A stretch of DNA of 64,000 bases, from NCBI RefSeq assembly GCF_965638725.1, contig NC_134949.1, positions 38,716,151 through 38,780,150 on the forward strand, written 5' to 3'. This document shows, piece after piece, positions 27,501 to 40,653 of this stretch. Numbering within the stretch: position 1 is the first letter of the stretch; every line of letters begins with the position of its first letter. Source of the stretch: Aptenodytes patagonicus (taxonomy: Eukaryota > Chordata > Aves > Sphenisciformes > Spheniscidae). The notes under the pieces are model-generated. The model made no database searches and was not told the DNA's origin. It saw only the letters and a list, made by a program, of their open reading frames with translations. Both the position numbers and the translations under genes were made by a program.

Positions 27501-29637
27501 GCTGCGGGGGGGCTGTCAGGGTGCGGTGGGTGAGGGACTCATCCTTTCTGCTCCCTGAAATGACACAACAAAACAAACGCTGACAAAAGAAAGATGTAAC
27601 AAGCTGGCAGAAAAAGGAAGGTTGCGGGAGGGAGGAGACATCAGGAAATCAGTCTGTTTGCAGAAGACTAGCAGGTCGGCTGTGCTGGCAGCATCTTCAT
27701 AAATATTTCTCTTAATGCTGAAGCAGTTTAGTTTTATAAGCATGGGATCCTCTCATGTGGTTACTGAGCATGAATCAAAGACGTTGTGGCTCAGCACTGC
27801 CCTATTTTTTATTGTGCTTTCTTGAACATCCTGGGGTTGCACAGCCCCAGCAAGCGCAGCAGGGCTGGAGGATGGGACCATTCCCCTCCTCTCGCCCCCC
27901 GGTGAAAGGAACCAAGGGTTGGCATCCCTGGGTCACAGAAATCCCCCTTTCTGGGGGATTTGAGGAGGAGTGTGAGATCAGGCCACCAAGTGGAGGAAGC
28001 TGGTGGGGGAAATGGGCAGAAAAAGGTGCTGGGGAGTCGCGGAGACCCACTGAGCTGCAGCAGCTCAGGCTCAGCATGGGGTGCTGCTGCTGTCCCATCC
28101 CCATCCCCTTGCCCACCCAACTGGCCTACCACAGAGGTACAGCCCTCCTGCCTCGCACCAGTTGTCCTCCCACTTCTCCTCAACATTGTCCTCATGTTCC
28201 CAAACCTCAGGAACATCACAGCAAAAGGGAAGGTAGGCAGAGCCAAAAGCCCAACAAGGGCAGAGCATCCCCAAGGACAGCGGGGACAAAGCCTGAGCGA
28301 ACAGCGTTGGCTCTGGGACAAGCAGAAAAGAGAGAACATCTGCTCTGTCTGAAATTGAAGGAAAAATAATGAAAGCAGGCCACTCATTTTTACTTATGTA
28401 TCTGGCTGGTTTCACTTTCTAGTTTTCCTGCCACAATTTTTGAGCTACAACTAATGGGAATTTTCCAATCCAAACAAAACAAGCAAACCAAACAAAACAG
28501 CCCTGCAGGATTACTGCGACGAGCGAGGGGGAGAGGCAGGCTTGTGAGAAGGAAAGAGCGAGACTGCAAGTGCAACGCTCTTATCTGCTCTTTTGTTAGA
28601 TGATTTTAAAATAGCTGTGACCCTTTTTTCTTCTTTCTTTTTTGGGGTGGCAAATGAGACAAAAAACTGTTTTGAGCAGAAGCTGTGCCTAAGCTTATTT
28701 CTCAGTTCTGGTTGATAAAATGCACCAAACAACTCTGGTTCCCCAATTGCTCCAACTGGTGTCCCTCACCTGCCTCAGGACATGGCCAGGGAGACACCAG
28801 GGCCCCCATGGTGGGAAGTGCTCCCCCTTGCCCCAGGACAGCTATCCTCCGAGCTGTAGAGCTGTACGCTGTACGTTCAGACACACCGGGATAGAAAAGC
28901 TGGGCCAGGCAGAGCTGGATCCTCAGGTGGATGCTCTCCCACCCCCTGTGAGGCAGTGAACAAACACCTCCTCTGGGTCCAGCCACACCGATGGAGAAGA
29001 CAGTCACCTCCCACCGCATCCCGCCGCTTGTCATTGCCCCTCCGCCAAATGTGATCCCTGCCCCAGGTCTGCGGTGGGGCCGCTCATGCCAGCGCTCCCT
29101 CACCTCTGCCAGTCAAAATGAGATGGTTAACGTAAACAGTGCAAGGAGCGGGTTGCTGCTAGCTTCGAGCCAGGGTGGTGAGGGGACGGGGTGGTCACCT
29201 CTGCTGCTCGCAAAGCGCCCGCCTGGCTCTGCCCTCAGGGAAACCGCACAGGCAGGCCCTGAAGCAACATGCCAGCCCCACCAGTGAAACACCCGTGGTG
29301 CCGCCCTGGTGCCGTGGCCTTCCCCACCACCGAGGTGCAGAGGGGAGGTCCTCTCTGGAGAGCTCCAGGCGATGCAGCCTCCCTCGCGGTGAAACACCAG
29401 CCCCACTGATGTCGGTGGTAGGACTCCACTGGATGTCAGTCAGCCCAAGGTTTCAACCCGCCAGTAGATTACTAACACATTTTGTAAAAACAGACTTAGA
29501 TAAGGTTCAATAAATGTCTTTGGGTGATTTCAGATTGCTTTTTCTCTGTTTTAGGAAAGCGATTTGCTTTCTGAAAAATGCCTGCCCAAGTTTCACGCTT
29601 TTTTTTTTTTTTTTTTTTGCATCATCTGTTGTTATTT
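21531..29637. other. Intergenic DNA, no gene seen
   Basis: AT-rich until about 26.5 kb, then a patch with more G+C (26.7-29.5 kb). That patch has ORFs of about 200 codons on both strands (27755-28369 plus, 27809-28387 minus) that fit no family and overlap each other. A T20 run is at 29599-29618. A short perfect hairpin (9-bp stem, AAAA loop) is at 24447-24468. Confidence 0.5.
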
Positions 29638-30215
29638 ATAGACCCTACAGAGGGAAAAGACCCATTCGGTCACCCAGTGCTCCCTGCCACCACAGGACTG
29701 TTCTCCAGCAAACATTTATTATGGTCTTGTTTAGACTAGTTTCACATGCTCCAAACAATGAGGTTTCTGCCACTTCCCCAGGGAGAGCAGTCAGCAAGTT
29801 CATACCACTGACCCGCAGGAACGCTTCTCCTCATTTTCTTCAGCCCGTATCTTCCCTCTTCATATGTTTCTTTCCATTTTACACTCTAATATCTATTTAT
29901 CGTGAGTTTTTTTCCTCAGTTTTGCCTATCAGTATAGCACCCATGGTGCACAGAGCTTTTAGACTGTGTATGCTGCCAGCATGGCCCCTAAACCACCCCC
30001 TGTGTACCCTCCCCCAGACTACATGAATGAGAATCCCTTTCCCCCCAGCTTTCACCATTCTGGTGCTCTCTTCTCTAAGCAATTCTCTGGTTTGTACGAC
30101 ACTTTCTGTTAATCACTAGCCTGGAGTACAAAAGCGATATTGCAGGTGTGATCATACAAGGGAAGAATGACTTCCTTCCCTCATCTGTATGCTGCCTCTT
30201 GAAACACAAACCCAA
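29638..30215 (-). mobile_element. Old CR1-type LINE relic, reverse orientation
   Basis: The segment near 29664-29850 matches the antisense of ancient CR1/L3-type LINE 3' ends. It has 'GACCCATTCGGTCACCCAG', then CTGCCACCACAGGACTGTTC, then GTCTTGTTTAGACTAG, then GCCACTTCCCCAGGGAG. Further on, a block near 30118-30172 (CCTGGAGTACAAAAG..GGGAAGAATGACTTCC) corresponds to the more 5' part of the same element. The middle is heavily decayed and the borders are approximate. The 170-codon plus-strand ORF across this region is therefore antisense to a LINE and not a gene. Confidence 0.65.
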
Positions 30216-33200
30216 ATTGCAAAGGGAGCTTTGCCGTCAGAAGGCACGAGAGATTCACATCTCATTTACTGCCAGCTACCTCCACAAAGTGTCTCTTGAT
30301 GGTCCTGTTTTCTGTACTTCCACAGCCGACTGAATGTGCTTCGGATTATTTCTGTCCCATGCAGTTACTCGGGCTTTTCCAACTCACTGCAGCTTATAAC
30401 TTTTACATTTTCAAAATAAAAATCAAGTTGCCTTGTAATTGTTTTCTCTAGTCTCTGTAACAAACAGTGAACTGGGAAGCAAATGAGCCTTATAGAGATA
30501 AAACGCGAGGTAGGAGTATAATAAATACAATGGCTGGCCTAACAAAGTAACTTCCTCTTTGGAGGAATATTTAGGGTTTGCCAACAGTAAACAAATCAGA
30601 CAGATTCTATTAATAAAGTCATTCCAAGTGTCAAATTATAGAAGTTCACCTTCTTCATTTATGTTATGGAAAGCAGCGTCTGCTGTTCCAAGAGAAAATG
30701 AAGTAGAAATAAGTGTCAAGAGTGTTAAGCATTTCTCCATCAAATTAAAATACAATTACAGAGTCAGTGCTAAATAACACGTCGGTTCGCGTGAAACACG
30801 TTGCACATGTTCGCACAAGAAAAACAAATAGAAGAAACACATAAAGAAATCATTTTCTTTGTCCGTTTCATAATAAATCGTGCAGAGCTCCCCAGTTCGC
30901 TAGTACTATTTATAAAGGAAAGTAACACAAAGCCAAAGCTGGCAAATTGAAAATACAGGGAAATCAAGACAAAAGCTAGACCAATAACCACAAATGGAAG
31001 GGATCATCTTGTCAATTGAGAAGAAACATGAGGAATATGAATACCAGTTTTTTCCCTAACCCCTGAATGCTGATGGCTCCATCGTGCTTTAATTTTCTAC
31101 CCCTACACATGCCCTGCTCTGCAAACTTCCCGCATACTTTCACTTAATTTCAAAGTGGAGTCCCTCTCTGAAATGGCACTGTAAACATTTCATTGTGGGG
31201 TCCCATGTTTGACGTCTGTCAGTGATTTTCAAATCAAAACTGCTCAGTTAACAAGTAAAAACCAGATTTCTTTTTGTTTATTTCTCAGCGTTGTAGTCTG
31301 CAGTATGAAAAGGAAACTCGGTGCTTTCCCATTCACCTATCAGCCACAATAAAGACTGGCATTTGGGGGAGAACCTACTGACGAAGGAAGAGCTGGATTA
31401 GGATCTGGCTGGTTTGCCCTCCTGCTGCGGAGTCGCCACGACTGGGGAGGGTAAAACACAGCCGGGGCAGTATGGCCTCCGTACCGCCAACCTCCGACAG
31501 TTGCTTACAGTCCCTTTGCATGAGGTTATCATCTATGGAGCTCTGCTGGCAAAGTGGAGGTTTCAGCGCTCACTAATCCACTTTCATGCAAAATCTACCA
31601 GGTTAGTTTAGATGGTTTAAATTGAATTAGCCCTGCTGCTGTTACCTAAAAGTAGATTAGGAGATGCCTATATAATTTCTCCAGCCAGAAAGAGCTAGAA
31701 GGGAGCAGTCGGAAGACAGAAGCCTTTTCGGCAGGCACAGAGACACCTAGAAATCATCACCCTGCAGCCTTAGCCTCTGGCAAGCCAGAACGCAACACCC
31801 AGCCGGATGGCCCATCTCCACTTGCCTCCTTATCTGTACATCACTGTCCCCCTACCTGGCCAGTTCCAGAACATCAGTGAATATTCCAGATCAGAGCAGA
31901 TTTGGAGGAGAATCAGGAAACCAAATCCTGGAGAAAGGAGGACATGTGGATCACGGCCACCTAGTTAACAGAGCTACGATGCTGCAGAAGGCCTATCACT
32001 CAAATTAGTGATGTTTTCCATCATAACAATACCACTCTCCAGGCTGCCCAGCTCACAGCTAATTGGCATCCTGACTTCTCTCCAAGGCAAACAATTATTC
32101 TGAGTGGAGAGAGAAAGTGAAAAGAGAAATCACAGTGTGGAGAAAATGGGAGGTACTGGTACAGAAAGAAGGGGCTCAGAAAGCCCATCTGTGAGGGCAT
32201 CATACTGGATTTTTGCTAAAGGTGTTTGCAAGGCAAAAAGACTCATGTTAGTCCCAACTCAGCCACTCAAGCATTTGCTCCTGTGAGCTCAATTTAAACA
32301 CATACTTACATGTCTCATCAAATGAAGTCCTAGCCCTGCAAATACTAGTAACTATACAAAATAAAGTGCATTCCAGAACGTTACAGGGTCAGGGCCTAGA
32401 GTGGACTTGGGTTTATGCTGGAGTACTTTGCTGAACCAGGCAATAAGAGGACTACAGTTCATAACATTTGATAATGAGACATTGTGTAATGTGATGCAGA
32501 AATTAAAGATGAGAAAGGAACTGAAAAGCTTACCTCTTTAATAAGGAGTTATGCTACTAGTATTAAGGTAGATGCTTCCACCTAGTGACTTAGAGCAGTA
32601 GCTTATAGATTGTTACTTTAGAAGGTCGGACAGCAGCTGCAGCAGAAAATAAAATTATAGAAAACTATCATTCATCATCTGTAGTCAAGAAGAGACACAG
32701 AAACGTACCTTACAAAGGGGGTCTATACATTCAGACATCAGCAATACTCAGAGTATCCTTTCCACAGACAATGCTGGCCCAGTACACGCACTCTGATTCA
32801 CCTCTGGATAAACGGCCACCCCACTATTTCTGGCTGTGCTACTGATAATCCTGACCCCTCCAAGCCAACATATGGCAGAGCAGGAAGGATAACTCCCGGT
32901 GAGAGGAGGTGTTTCTGATATCCCAACCGTAGGGAGGTCACCAGAATGGCGACTCCATCAAAGGTATTGCCAAACTTTTCCTTCAGTTTTAAAATGCGAG
33001 AACTGTAGTTTTTTTGTGTTCTGGAGTAGCGCAAATGCATGTGTGCTAGGTCTGGCCTGCCAACGCCTTAGCAGCAGCAGCAGCTTCAGACCCCAGTACT
33101 GTTATCCTTCTCCTCTATGCTGGAAACTCTCCAACTCCTGAGACTTTATACACACCTGCATATGCAAAAGTTACTGACTTGAGCCCTCACAGCAACACTC

Positions 33201-36200
33201 AACAAAAGACATAAACTCCAGAAAAGAGAAGTGCTCAATGTTAAGCTTCAGGATCGCAGACTTCAGCAGAGATCCTTAGACTTTGACGTCTAATGACTCT
33301 TTACAATAAACAGGGAGCAATAAGTGGCTCTGCAAAAGAGTCAGACTCTGCTGAACATCCACTTCAAGACGTATCCTGAATCCTGTTCCTCCCTGGAAAT
33401 GCCACATAAAGGACTAACAAGAGATGTCTGCTCACCTGGAATCCACAGCCTGGGAAGCTCTCTAGAGGGTTGGCTGCTGCTTACATCCTTCCTCCCAAAA
33501 AACTTAACAGTCTCGTCTTTTTGGATACGGCCAGAGGAGCAGCCCCATTAATGCAGTAGTTTCAAGGTTAATGCAAGGCACAAATTCTGCTTGCAAGGAG
33601 CGAAGCTCTTCCATCCTGTCACCCTGTGGCTTCAGCTACCAGGTTGTGGGCTCTACTGGTTCGGAAGGGAGTGTGGGAGGGAAAAAGAAAACTTTGGGAG
33701 AGAGATATTGGGCATCCCTATACTAAAGGTCTAATCTAAGTAACTCACCTGAGGCTTTCACTGTAGTTAGCGGACAGAAGCGGGCAGAGGACAACACACT
33801 AGTAGATGCAGAAGTAGTCAACAGAAATTAGATTATAAATCCCCTTGAGCTGTCCTTTATTTTCTCCACTGATTGAAAAGGGAGCTAAGGATAATGAGCT
33901 CTGATTAAAATGTCTAACATAAAGCATCTAAAGCTGGAGCAAATGAATGTTGCTCTGATTTCCCAGCTGTGCTATCAGTCTGCAATAGTTTTGGACGTGA
34001 CCAGAGGCAAAATTATAGGCACCAAGTGAACACGAGAACCCAACAGAGAAGAACGAAGGAAGCTTTGGGGGAAGCTAGTGGGTCTTTTTGCTTCACAGGT
34101 TTGAAGTTAGGGCTCCCATTTCTGTACATTTCCTCCTCTGTGTTCTTGGTTTCCATTGAACCTCATTTTTCTTTGGCTCTGGCTTTAGTCCCTGTGGTCA
34201 TTAAGGACTGACCTGTAAGGCAGTGAGCAATCTACCCTGAGTAAATAAGTACCAACCTTATCTTGAAGCCCATGGTTTATCCCTTTGAAGTTAAGCAATT
34301 ATCTGTGTGTTTAGCTGACTCGGGACCTAAACCAGCAAATGTATGGCATTGACAGTAGAACTCAACGACCTCCACTCCCCCGGGGCAAGAAATCAAGAGA
34401 CAGTGACAAAAAAAAACCACTTGAAAACTGTTTAAAAAAAAATTAAAGCTCAAAGTTAGTGGTGTGCCCAAAAGTATGACAATTTTTAACAAGAAAACAG
34501 ATTTACTCATTTTGGTAGATGGCGTGTTATCTGTACGTAGCTTCACTTCTCATGAACTCCTGTAACAAAGCTAATTCCCCTGTTAAAAGGCTTGGTGCGC
34601 TCCCATCATTTTAATGTATTCCTATTCTCTTATTGTATAGCTGTAGTCATTGCAGTGTTAATGGTTTTGCTAGCGTGTTCTCTCTCATTTATGCTTTACT
34701 GAACCAACATATATATATTTAACCTCTCACTAGTTAATGAACTCTGGTAGCTAAGACACTGCTCTAGATCTAGCTGAGGAAAGGAGGGGAAGCGCATTAT
34801 CATCTGGCAACTTCTAGCTATTTCATGTAAATGAATTGTTAATTGTACTCCAATAATAGTGCCAAGGCATCTCAAAACATAAAAAAACCCAAACACATCA
34901 CCATCAAGCACAGAGAACTTGGCAAAATTGTATGTCATTAAGATTCTTACCGATAATTTCAATTACAGCAGGGAGACAGAGGAAACAACCTTCTTCTATC
35001 AACTGTGCAGGTAAACAAGGGCTTTGGTCATCACCTCCCCATAACCTTTAAAGGTCATCACCTTTAGTGATCACAACCCTCTGAGCTACTCACCAGTTGC
35101 AAAGCCAAGCGGGACTACGTCATTCATCCCATCAGAAGCACTTCAAGTCATTGAGTCAACTCCTGAGGAAAACGCGAAACACTTCTTCAAAGCTCTTGTT
35201 CTCCTAGATTTATACCGTACTCTAATTTTATCTACAGTCACTGAAATATCTGTATTTTATTAAAGTAAAATATTTGGATTTATAACATTTGAATGTTTAA
35301 GTTAATACTACCGTGTGGGTATACACACATACATGCATTCACACATGTATAGGCATACATATGTTAAGTTTTAATTTTTTATGTTATAACCTATAAAAAC
35401 ATCATATAATTTATTGAAGTGCAGAAGACCTATTTTCCCTTCCCTTCTCCTGACAGTTTCTCTCTCACCCACATGGTTTGTATGAATGATATTTATAACG
35501 GAGCTGTTTTGATCTGATAGAGCCTCAGTGAATTTACTGCTGTTTCTGCCCCACTGTAACTGAACCTGACAAGAACCAGAAGAATCCGCAGTTTTATTTT
35601 GGGCTTTATAGGTTTTTCCTCACTCCCTTTTCTCATGCCTGGATGGGGTCGGCAGCTAAAGAAGACCCGTACGTTCTGCAACGACAGATAGCTGTGAGGC
35701 TGCAGGACTTGCGTGATGAGACGAGTTGCTCCTTTGATCAAAACCAGGGTCAGTTTGCCCTGGCTAGTAATTGGCTTGTCAAGGAAAAAAAGCTGAACAA
35801 CAGAATGTTTTCTTTATGAAAGAAAAGTAATCTTTCCCTGCATGTAATTAATAGTTGTAGTGTTCACAAATAACATATGCTGCATACAACCATTAGCCTT
35901 ACTATTTTAAATGTACTGCTGTATTTTCCACAAATTCATAGGATTTTGAAAATGGATGAGCATTTCCTCTTTGTTGAGACAAACATACGTTTCTGTTCCT
36001 CTTAAGATTTTCTCCCTAACACTGCATATAAAAATGAAATGACTTGCCTAAGTGCTCTGGATGGCTCAGAGGAAAGATAAATGGGATTTAGATTTCGTCC
36101 CACTAAGGAGGAAAGCTGTTCAGGCACTCACTTGATAATTAAAGTTGTTATTTTAGGGTAAGCACTTGGTAGCTACAATCAAATATAAAATTGCTTTTAA

Positions 36201-36867
36201 TGATTTTGCTTTTAATGGTTTTGCTTTTGGTTTTCTCGTAAGTGTTTTTACATAGTAATACATTTTTGCTGATCGCAAACACAATTCTATTGCAAAAACA
36301 ATTGCTATAGAACAAAAAAAATAGTTAACTGAACGCTTATGCCATGTGAGCAATGCGTTCCTTTTGTCAAGTTTTAAGGCACTCAAACTCAGCCTCCCTG
36401 AAGTGCATGAATGAAACTTCAAGAAAGTGCACTGCCAGTAATTCATACTAGAATCCAATACAAGCTCTCTTTTTCAGAACGCAGCCACATTTATTAGCAA
36501 TCACCAGATGGGATCCCAGTGTAACCTCAGGGAAGAAAACTAATGGCTTTCCCATCAAGTCCTATTTGGATACGATCCAGTCACTGTTAACATATCCAAA
36601 TTCATTAGGAGCCACTGAATCCAAACCCTGTTTAATGCAAAAAGATACTTGGGAAAGATCATTTTGGAAATTATTTAATTTCCTTCCACAGCAAATTCAC
36701 ATTACAAAAGTGAATGAAAGTTGTGGGTCCTCTGTTTCTCATGAAACAATCTCTAAAGATATCAGGGCAGACCAGAAGCTGCATTCGTTGGTTTACATTT
36801 TCGTGTTAGTGAGGTTTCTGTCAGAAATAAGATCCTAAAATGTAGAGACTGTGAATGAAAGAGAATA
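30216..36867. other. Intergenic DNA, no gene seen
   Basis: AT-rich non-coding sequence. ORFs are short and unrecognised. Around 32.26-32.39 kb there are faint traces of old interspersed repeat ('AGTCCTAGCCCTGCAAATAC', later AGGGTCAGGGCC). Near 36192-36235 a T-rich unit (TTTTGCTTTTAATG) is repeated about three times imperfectly. Confidence 0.5.
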
Positions 36868-36868
36868 C

Positions 36869-36915
<47 letters not shown>
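36868..36915. repeat. (TAA)n microsatellite
   Basis: About 15 uninterrupted TAA units, ending in AACAAT and followed by an AT-rich tract. It is a simple trinucleotide repeat, likely polymorphic. Confidence 0.95.
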
Positions 36916-36918
<3 letters not shown>

Positions 36919-38224
36919 TTTTTTTAAAATTGTTTAAAATTTATTTAGAGTTTAGTTTACTTTTGAAAAAGTTTTGCAAAAACTTATTTGTACATTTTAT
37001 TTTCATCTGTTGTTATTTAATGAAAGCTGGAACTTCAGCTTCTCTGGTTTTTTTTTTAGGCTTTAATCTTTGTTTCCAGGCAAACCAATAGCAAAATTCC
37101 CGTTCACTGAAATTGGCAGGTTTAGATACAACATAAATTTAGTTTATTTGTATAGATTTATGCAAATTAAATCTATATCTAACTTACATTTTTTCAAGTA
37201 TGAATCTATTTCTCCAAGTTAAGCAACATTTATTTTCTTATAACTTAAAAAATATTTTTCAGTTTTAAATATTATTCCATAAATTCTTTCAACTGTATCT
37301 CTGTGTATGTGTTTTTTAGATTACTGTTTAGATAAAGAAACCTTGTTTTCTGTGTTTTTATTACAGAGTGAATCTTGCACTTTTAAAACGTTTTTTCTCT
37401 CTAGTTTTATATTAACTTGCTTGTATCTTACTCATCTTACTCCCGACAAACATAAGATTATGCTGTTTTTCTCAGCTTCAGTGATAGTTGCAGGAATGGA
37501 TGCCTTTGTTGTAACAGTGTTTGTTGGTATAAGAACAAAATATTTTTCTATGCATTCCTAAAAATAAAAACACTTTTTTTTTTTAACATATAGGAAACAG
37601 TTTCTGTAGTTTCAAAACTAATTCTAACCTAACATAAACAGTTATCCTTTTTGGTGTTTCTGAGGTTATTTTTAGAATTCTAAAAAAATCCAATTCATTT
37701 TTAACCATGTGAAACTGCTGGTTTAAATTATTGCACGTCATTACTTTTGGACAATGAAAACAACACAGGCATTTTTACTTGTCTCTGGGCAACTTCACTT
37801 CTGGGTTTCCCTGACACAGTACCTTAGTTGAAAGCACCACGTGGAGATTTTAAAATCCAAATAAAAACAAGCAAATATAAAACAACTCTCTTTCCACCGA
37901 GTTTCTGAAATTTCCATTAAAACATTTCAGCTGATTGAGAAAAGGCTTTTCAGGAACCTTCCTTTTAAAAACAAAACACTATATATCGGAAGAAGTCATG
38001 GATCCCTTTGTGTCCTTTTCTGGAAAAACGACACGCTTAAGGAAAAACAACAACAAAAAGAATTAGATTGGGGAAGCATTGACATCAAGTAGCACTTTTA
38101 GTATATTTTTAGAGGAGACCTGAACATCAGTAAAAATATGAAGTGATGTTACACGTTTAAACGTCACTCTTTATTGGGACAAAATACCTGACAACAATTC
38201 CGGCAGTTTTTCTGACAGCTAGGA
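36916..38224. other. AT-rich intergenic DNA
   Basis: Strongly AT-rich sequence between the microsatellite and the CpG island. It has several T and A runs and no recognisable gene. Confidence 0.6.
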
Positions 38225-38770
38225 AAATGGTGACCCTAAAAGCGCTAGGAATACCCGCGGCAAACCCCCCACGGGCTACCGCGGGGCGCCGCAGACTTTC
38301 TGCGCCGCACACAGCGCTCGGCGGTTTCCCGCGATTAACACGCGCCCCGACTGGAAACTAACGATGTTTCTTAAACGAAGAAGTATCGTAGGGGGTGTGG
38401 GAGATGCGATTTCTCACAGCGGTCCCTGCGCCGGGGAGCCGTTCAAAGGCTGGCCCCGCTCCCTCCCGCTGCCCGCCGGGCAGGGCGGGGCAAGGGCGGG
38501 GCAGGGGCGGGGCCGGGGCCGCCGCGCTCCCCGCCGCCTCTCCGCTGCCGCCGGCGCCATCTACCGGGCAGCAAGCCCCGGGCCGCACGAAGGCTCCCCG
38601 CCCGCGTCGGAGCGCTCCTCGGAGGGGAGGCTCGTTCTCCGCAGCGCCTTTCTCAGCGCGTCCCGAGACGGCCCGGTGAGTGACGCCAGAAGCGCCTTTA
38701 GGAGGACACGGACGGAAGCCACCGACTCATTTCACCTGCGTCACCGCTGAATTTGAATCGCTCGGTTAGG
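38225..38770 (+). promoter_or_regulatory. Orphan CpG-island promoter candidate
   Basis: An abrupt change from AT-rich DNA to CpG-dense sequence. Three GC boxes (GGGCGG) occur in about 30 bp at 38483-38488, 38494-38499 and 38505-38510. A CTCF-like motif is at 38554-38567 and a strong plus-strand splice donor (CCCG|GTGAGTG) at 38675/38676. No TATA box is evident. This is the look of a TATA-less promoter whose first exon would end at 38675 and be transcribed rightwards. No protein-coding frame here is recognisable. By position (between HMGA2 and LLPH) it could start a long non-coding RNA or act as an insulator or enhancer. The direction is inferred only from the donor. Confidence 0.65.
38554..38567 (-). 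promoter_or_regulatory. CTCF-like core motif
   Basis: The minus strand reads CCGGTAGATGGCGC, matching the vertebrate CTCF core consensus CCASYAGRKGGCRS at 13 of 14 positions (the third base differs). It lies inside the orphan CpG island. Motif match only; occupancy is unknown. Confidence 0.5.
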
Positions 38771-40653
38771 AGGCGATGCCGTCGGGCCCTGCAACAGATA
38801 ACCCAGTCTCTCTTACGGGCGAATTGGGACGATGCTGTTACGGGGAGTGAAATGTTGAGATGGCGACCGGGGAAATGCGTTGCCTGGCGTCCTTTTTGCT
38901 TCCTCCTCCTCCTCCTCCTCCCATCACTGTTACAGGGCAATCACCAGACGTGGAGGCACAGATCCAGTTCCCATTGCTGGCAGTACCTGTCAGGAGCTTA
39001 GTGAGGAGTTCGGAAGAAAGCTGCTTTCCCACAGGAAAAAAGACACTTCCTCAAACTAGCCTCTCTGTGAGTAGCAGAGGATGAAATTCTGGAGATGAGC
39101 TCCGATAGCATGTGTTAAGGGCGTGCTGTTGGCATCGCACTGGTTAGCTAAGGAAACAGAACTGCAAATTCATTTTTGGTTGGGTTTTTTTTTAAGTTTT
39201 ATAACAATCATTCTAAAATATTGGACACTTAGAGGGCTTAGGAGATTAGTATTCATTTTAAACAGCAACCAAATAACAAAATAAGAGATCCACATGCAAT
39301 TTTTTCCCTCCAGAGAAGGCCTAGTACTTGACATGCACTCAGTTACCTCTTTAAAAGGGACAGATAAAAACGTCGGTGCCTGTATAGATAAACACCGTAA
39401 CCTATATTGGAGCAAAGGTTCCTAAATTTCTCGCATCAACAGACCGACCTGTAATCTTTCCCACGGACGATCTTACACCCTGGTCTTACACTCAAGGAAT
39501 TAAAAATTTTTTAACTTCAACACAGTAACAGCCAAGGCTATGATGAGCAGTCCAGGCAACTGCTAGTATATGGACACTTTGGCTGCAGTTGCTCTAGAAT
39601 GAGAGTGGCTAACCTTGTGTCATTGTCACAAGAACTCAGACAGTCTTAAGAACATTTAAGAGAGCAAAAAATAACCAAAGCGTCTGAGGGCACCAGGCTG
39701 GCGCTCGGGGGGGGAGGGGGTTGGCAGTTTGCAGCTCCACCATCAGCTTCCCACATAACCTGGTGCACTCCAGTCTCCGGCTTCTTTGTGTCCTCTTGCC
39801 ACCTTCCAGGGCAGTGCAAGTTTAGAAAAAGCAATGGATCAGGGCTTTCTAAATTACTTCTCACGAGCTCTTTAGTTTTAAATATATTTTTGCACATGTT
39901 CTTCATATTAAGTGAACTAACTTGAATTTTGCATTTGAGGTGGGGATGTTCAGTAGCAGTAGCGATCATGATCTAAACCTGAGACTACAAGCAAGAAGCT
40001 GTTGACACGCAGCCCTCCCTCTACTCCTTCATAGAAATCTTTTGTATTCACTTGCGAGACAACCTGCAGCTCTGATCCGTTCTGCGCCGAGTTCTGTCAC
40101 ATTTGGCAGAAGCAAGATGGACGGAAATTAACTGTAAGGCTTATAGAGCCAGACCAGGAAGCGCAATCAATAGATCTAAAAAGTTCTTGTTTCACACATA
40201 CGTTACAATCCGTCAAAGCCAAGTTTACAGAACGTCTGTTGTCGAAGTAATTTAAAGACACAAGGTAGCAAGCTGTAGCATGGAATAGGTGTTGCACCTA
40301 TACATTATGAATTTGTCAGCTTTCAAAAAAGACGCATTATACATGTTTCACATAACAGCTACAGGTATGGAGGGATCTGTTGGACTGAGTTGGGTGAGCA
40401 GTACTGAGACAAATGCGCCTTTGTTTTCTGGAATACTGTCCACAAACCCGATTTCTGGTTAAAGGCAGAAGTTAAAATGCTATGAAATCTACATCCAGAC
40501 TTTAGAAGCCTTGCAAGAAACTTAACTGCAATTAGAGAGAAAAGATGCTAAATAATAGTTTACCAAACCAGAATATAACTCATAACCTTCACAGTCTCCT
40601 GCATAGGTGACTAGATTGAAATCGGAGGAAAAGTCGTCACTGTTTGCTCTCAG
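38771..40653. other. Downstream of CpG island; possible non-coding exon
   Basis: Contains a (CCT)n tract near 38899-38921 followed by an acceptor-like TTACAG ending at 38936 and a donor-like GTGAGT at 39067-39072. These would bound a roughly 130-nt exon in plus orientation. Nothing coding is recognised, and the remainder is unique-looking non-coding DNA. Confidence 0.3.

Noticed and set aside
29514-30026. 170-codon plus-strand ORF
   Set aside because: It includes a T20 tract translated as polyphenylalanine and then runs antisense to an old LINE.
36855-37091. Polyisoleucine ORF
   Set aside because: Translation of the (TAA)n microsatellite.
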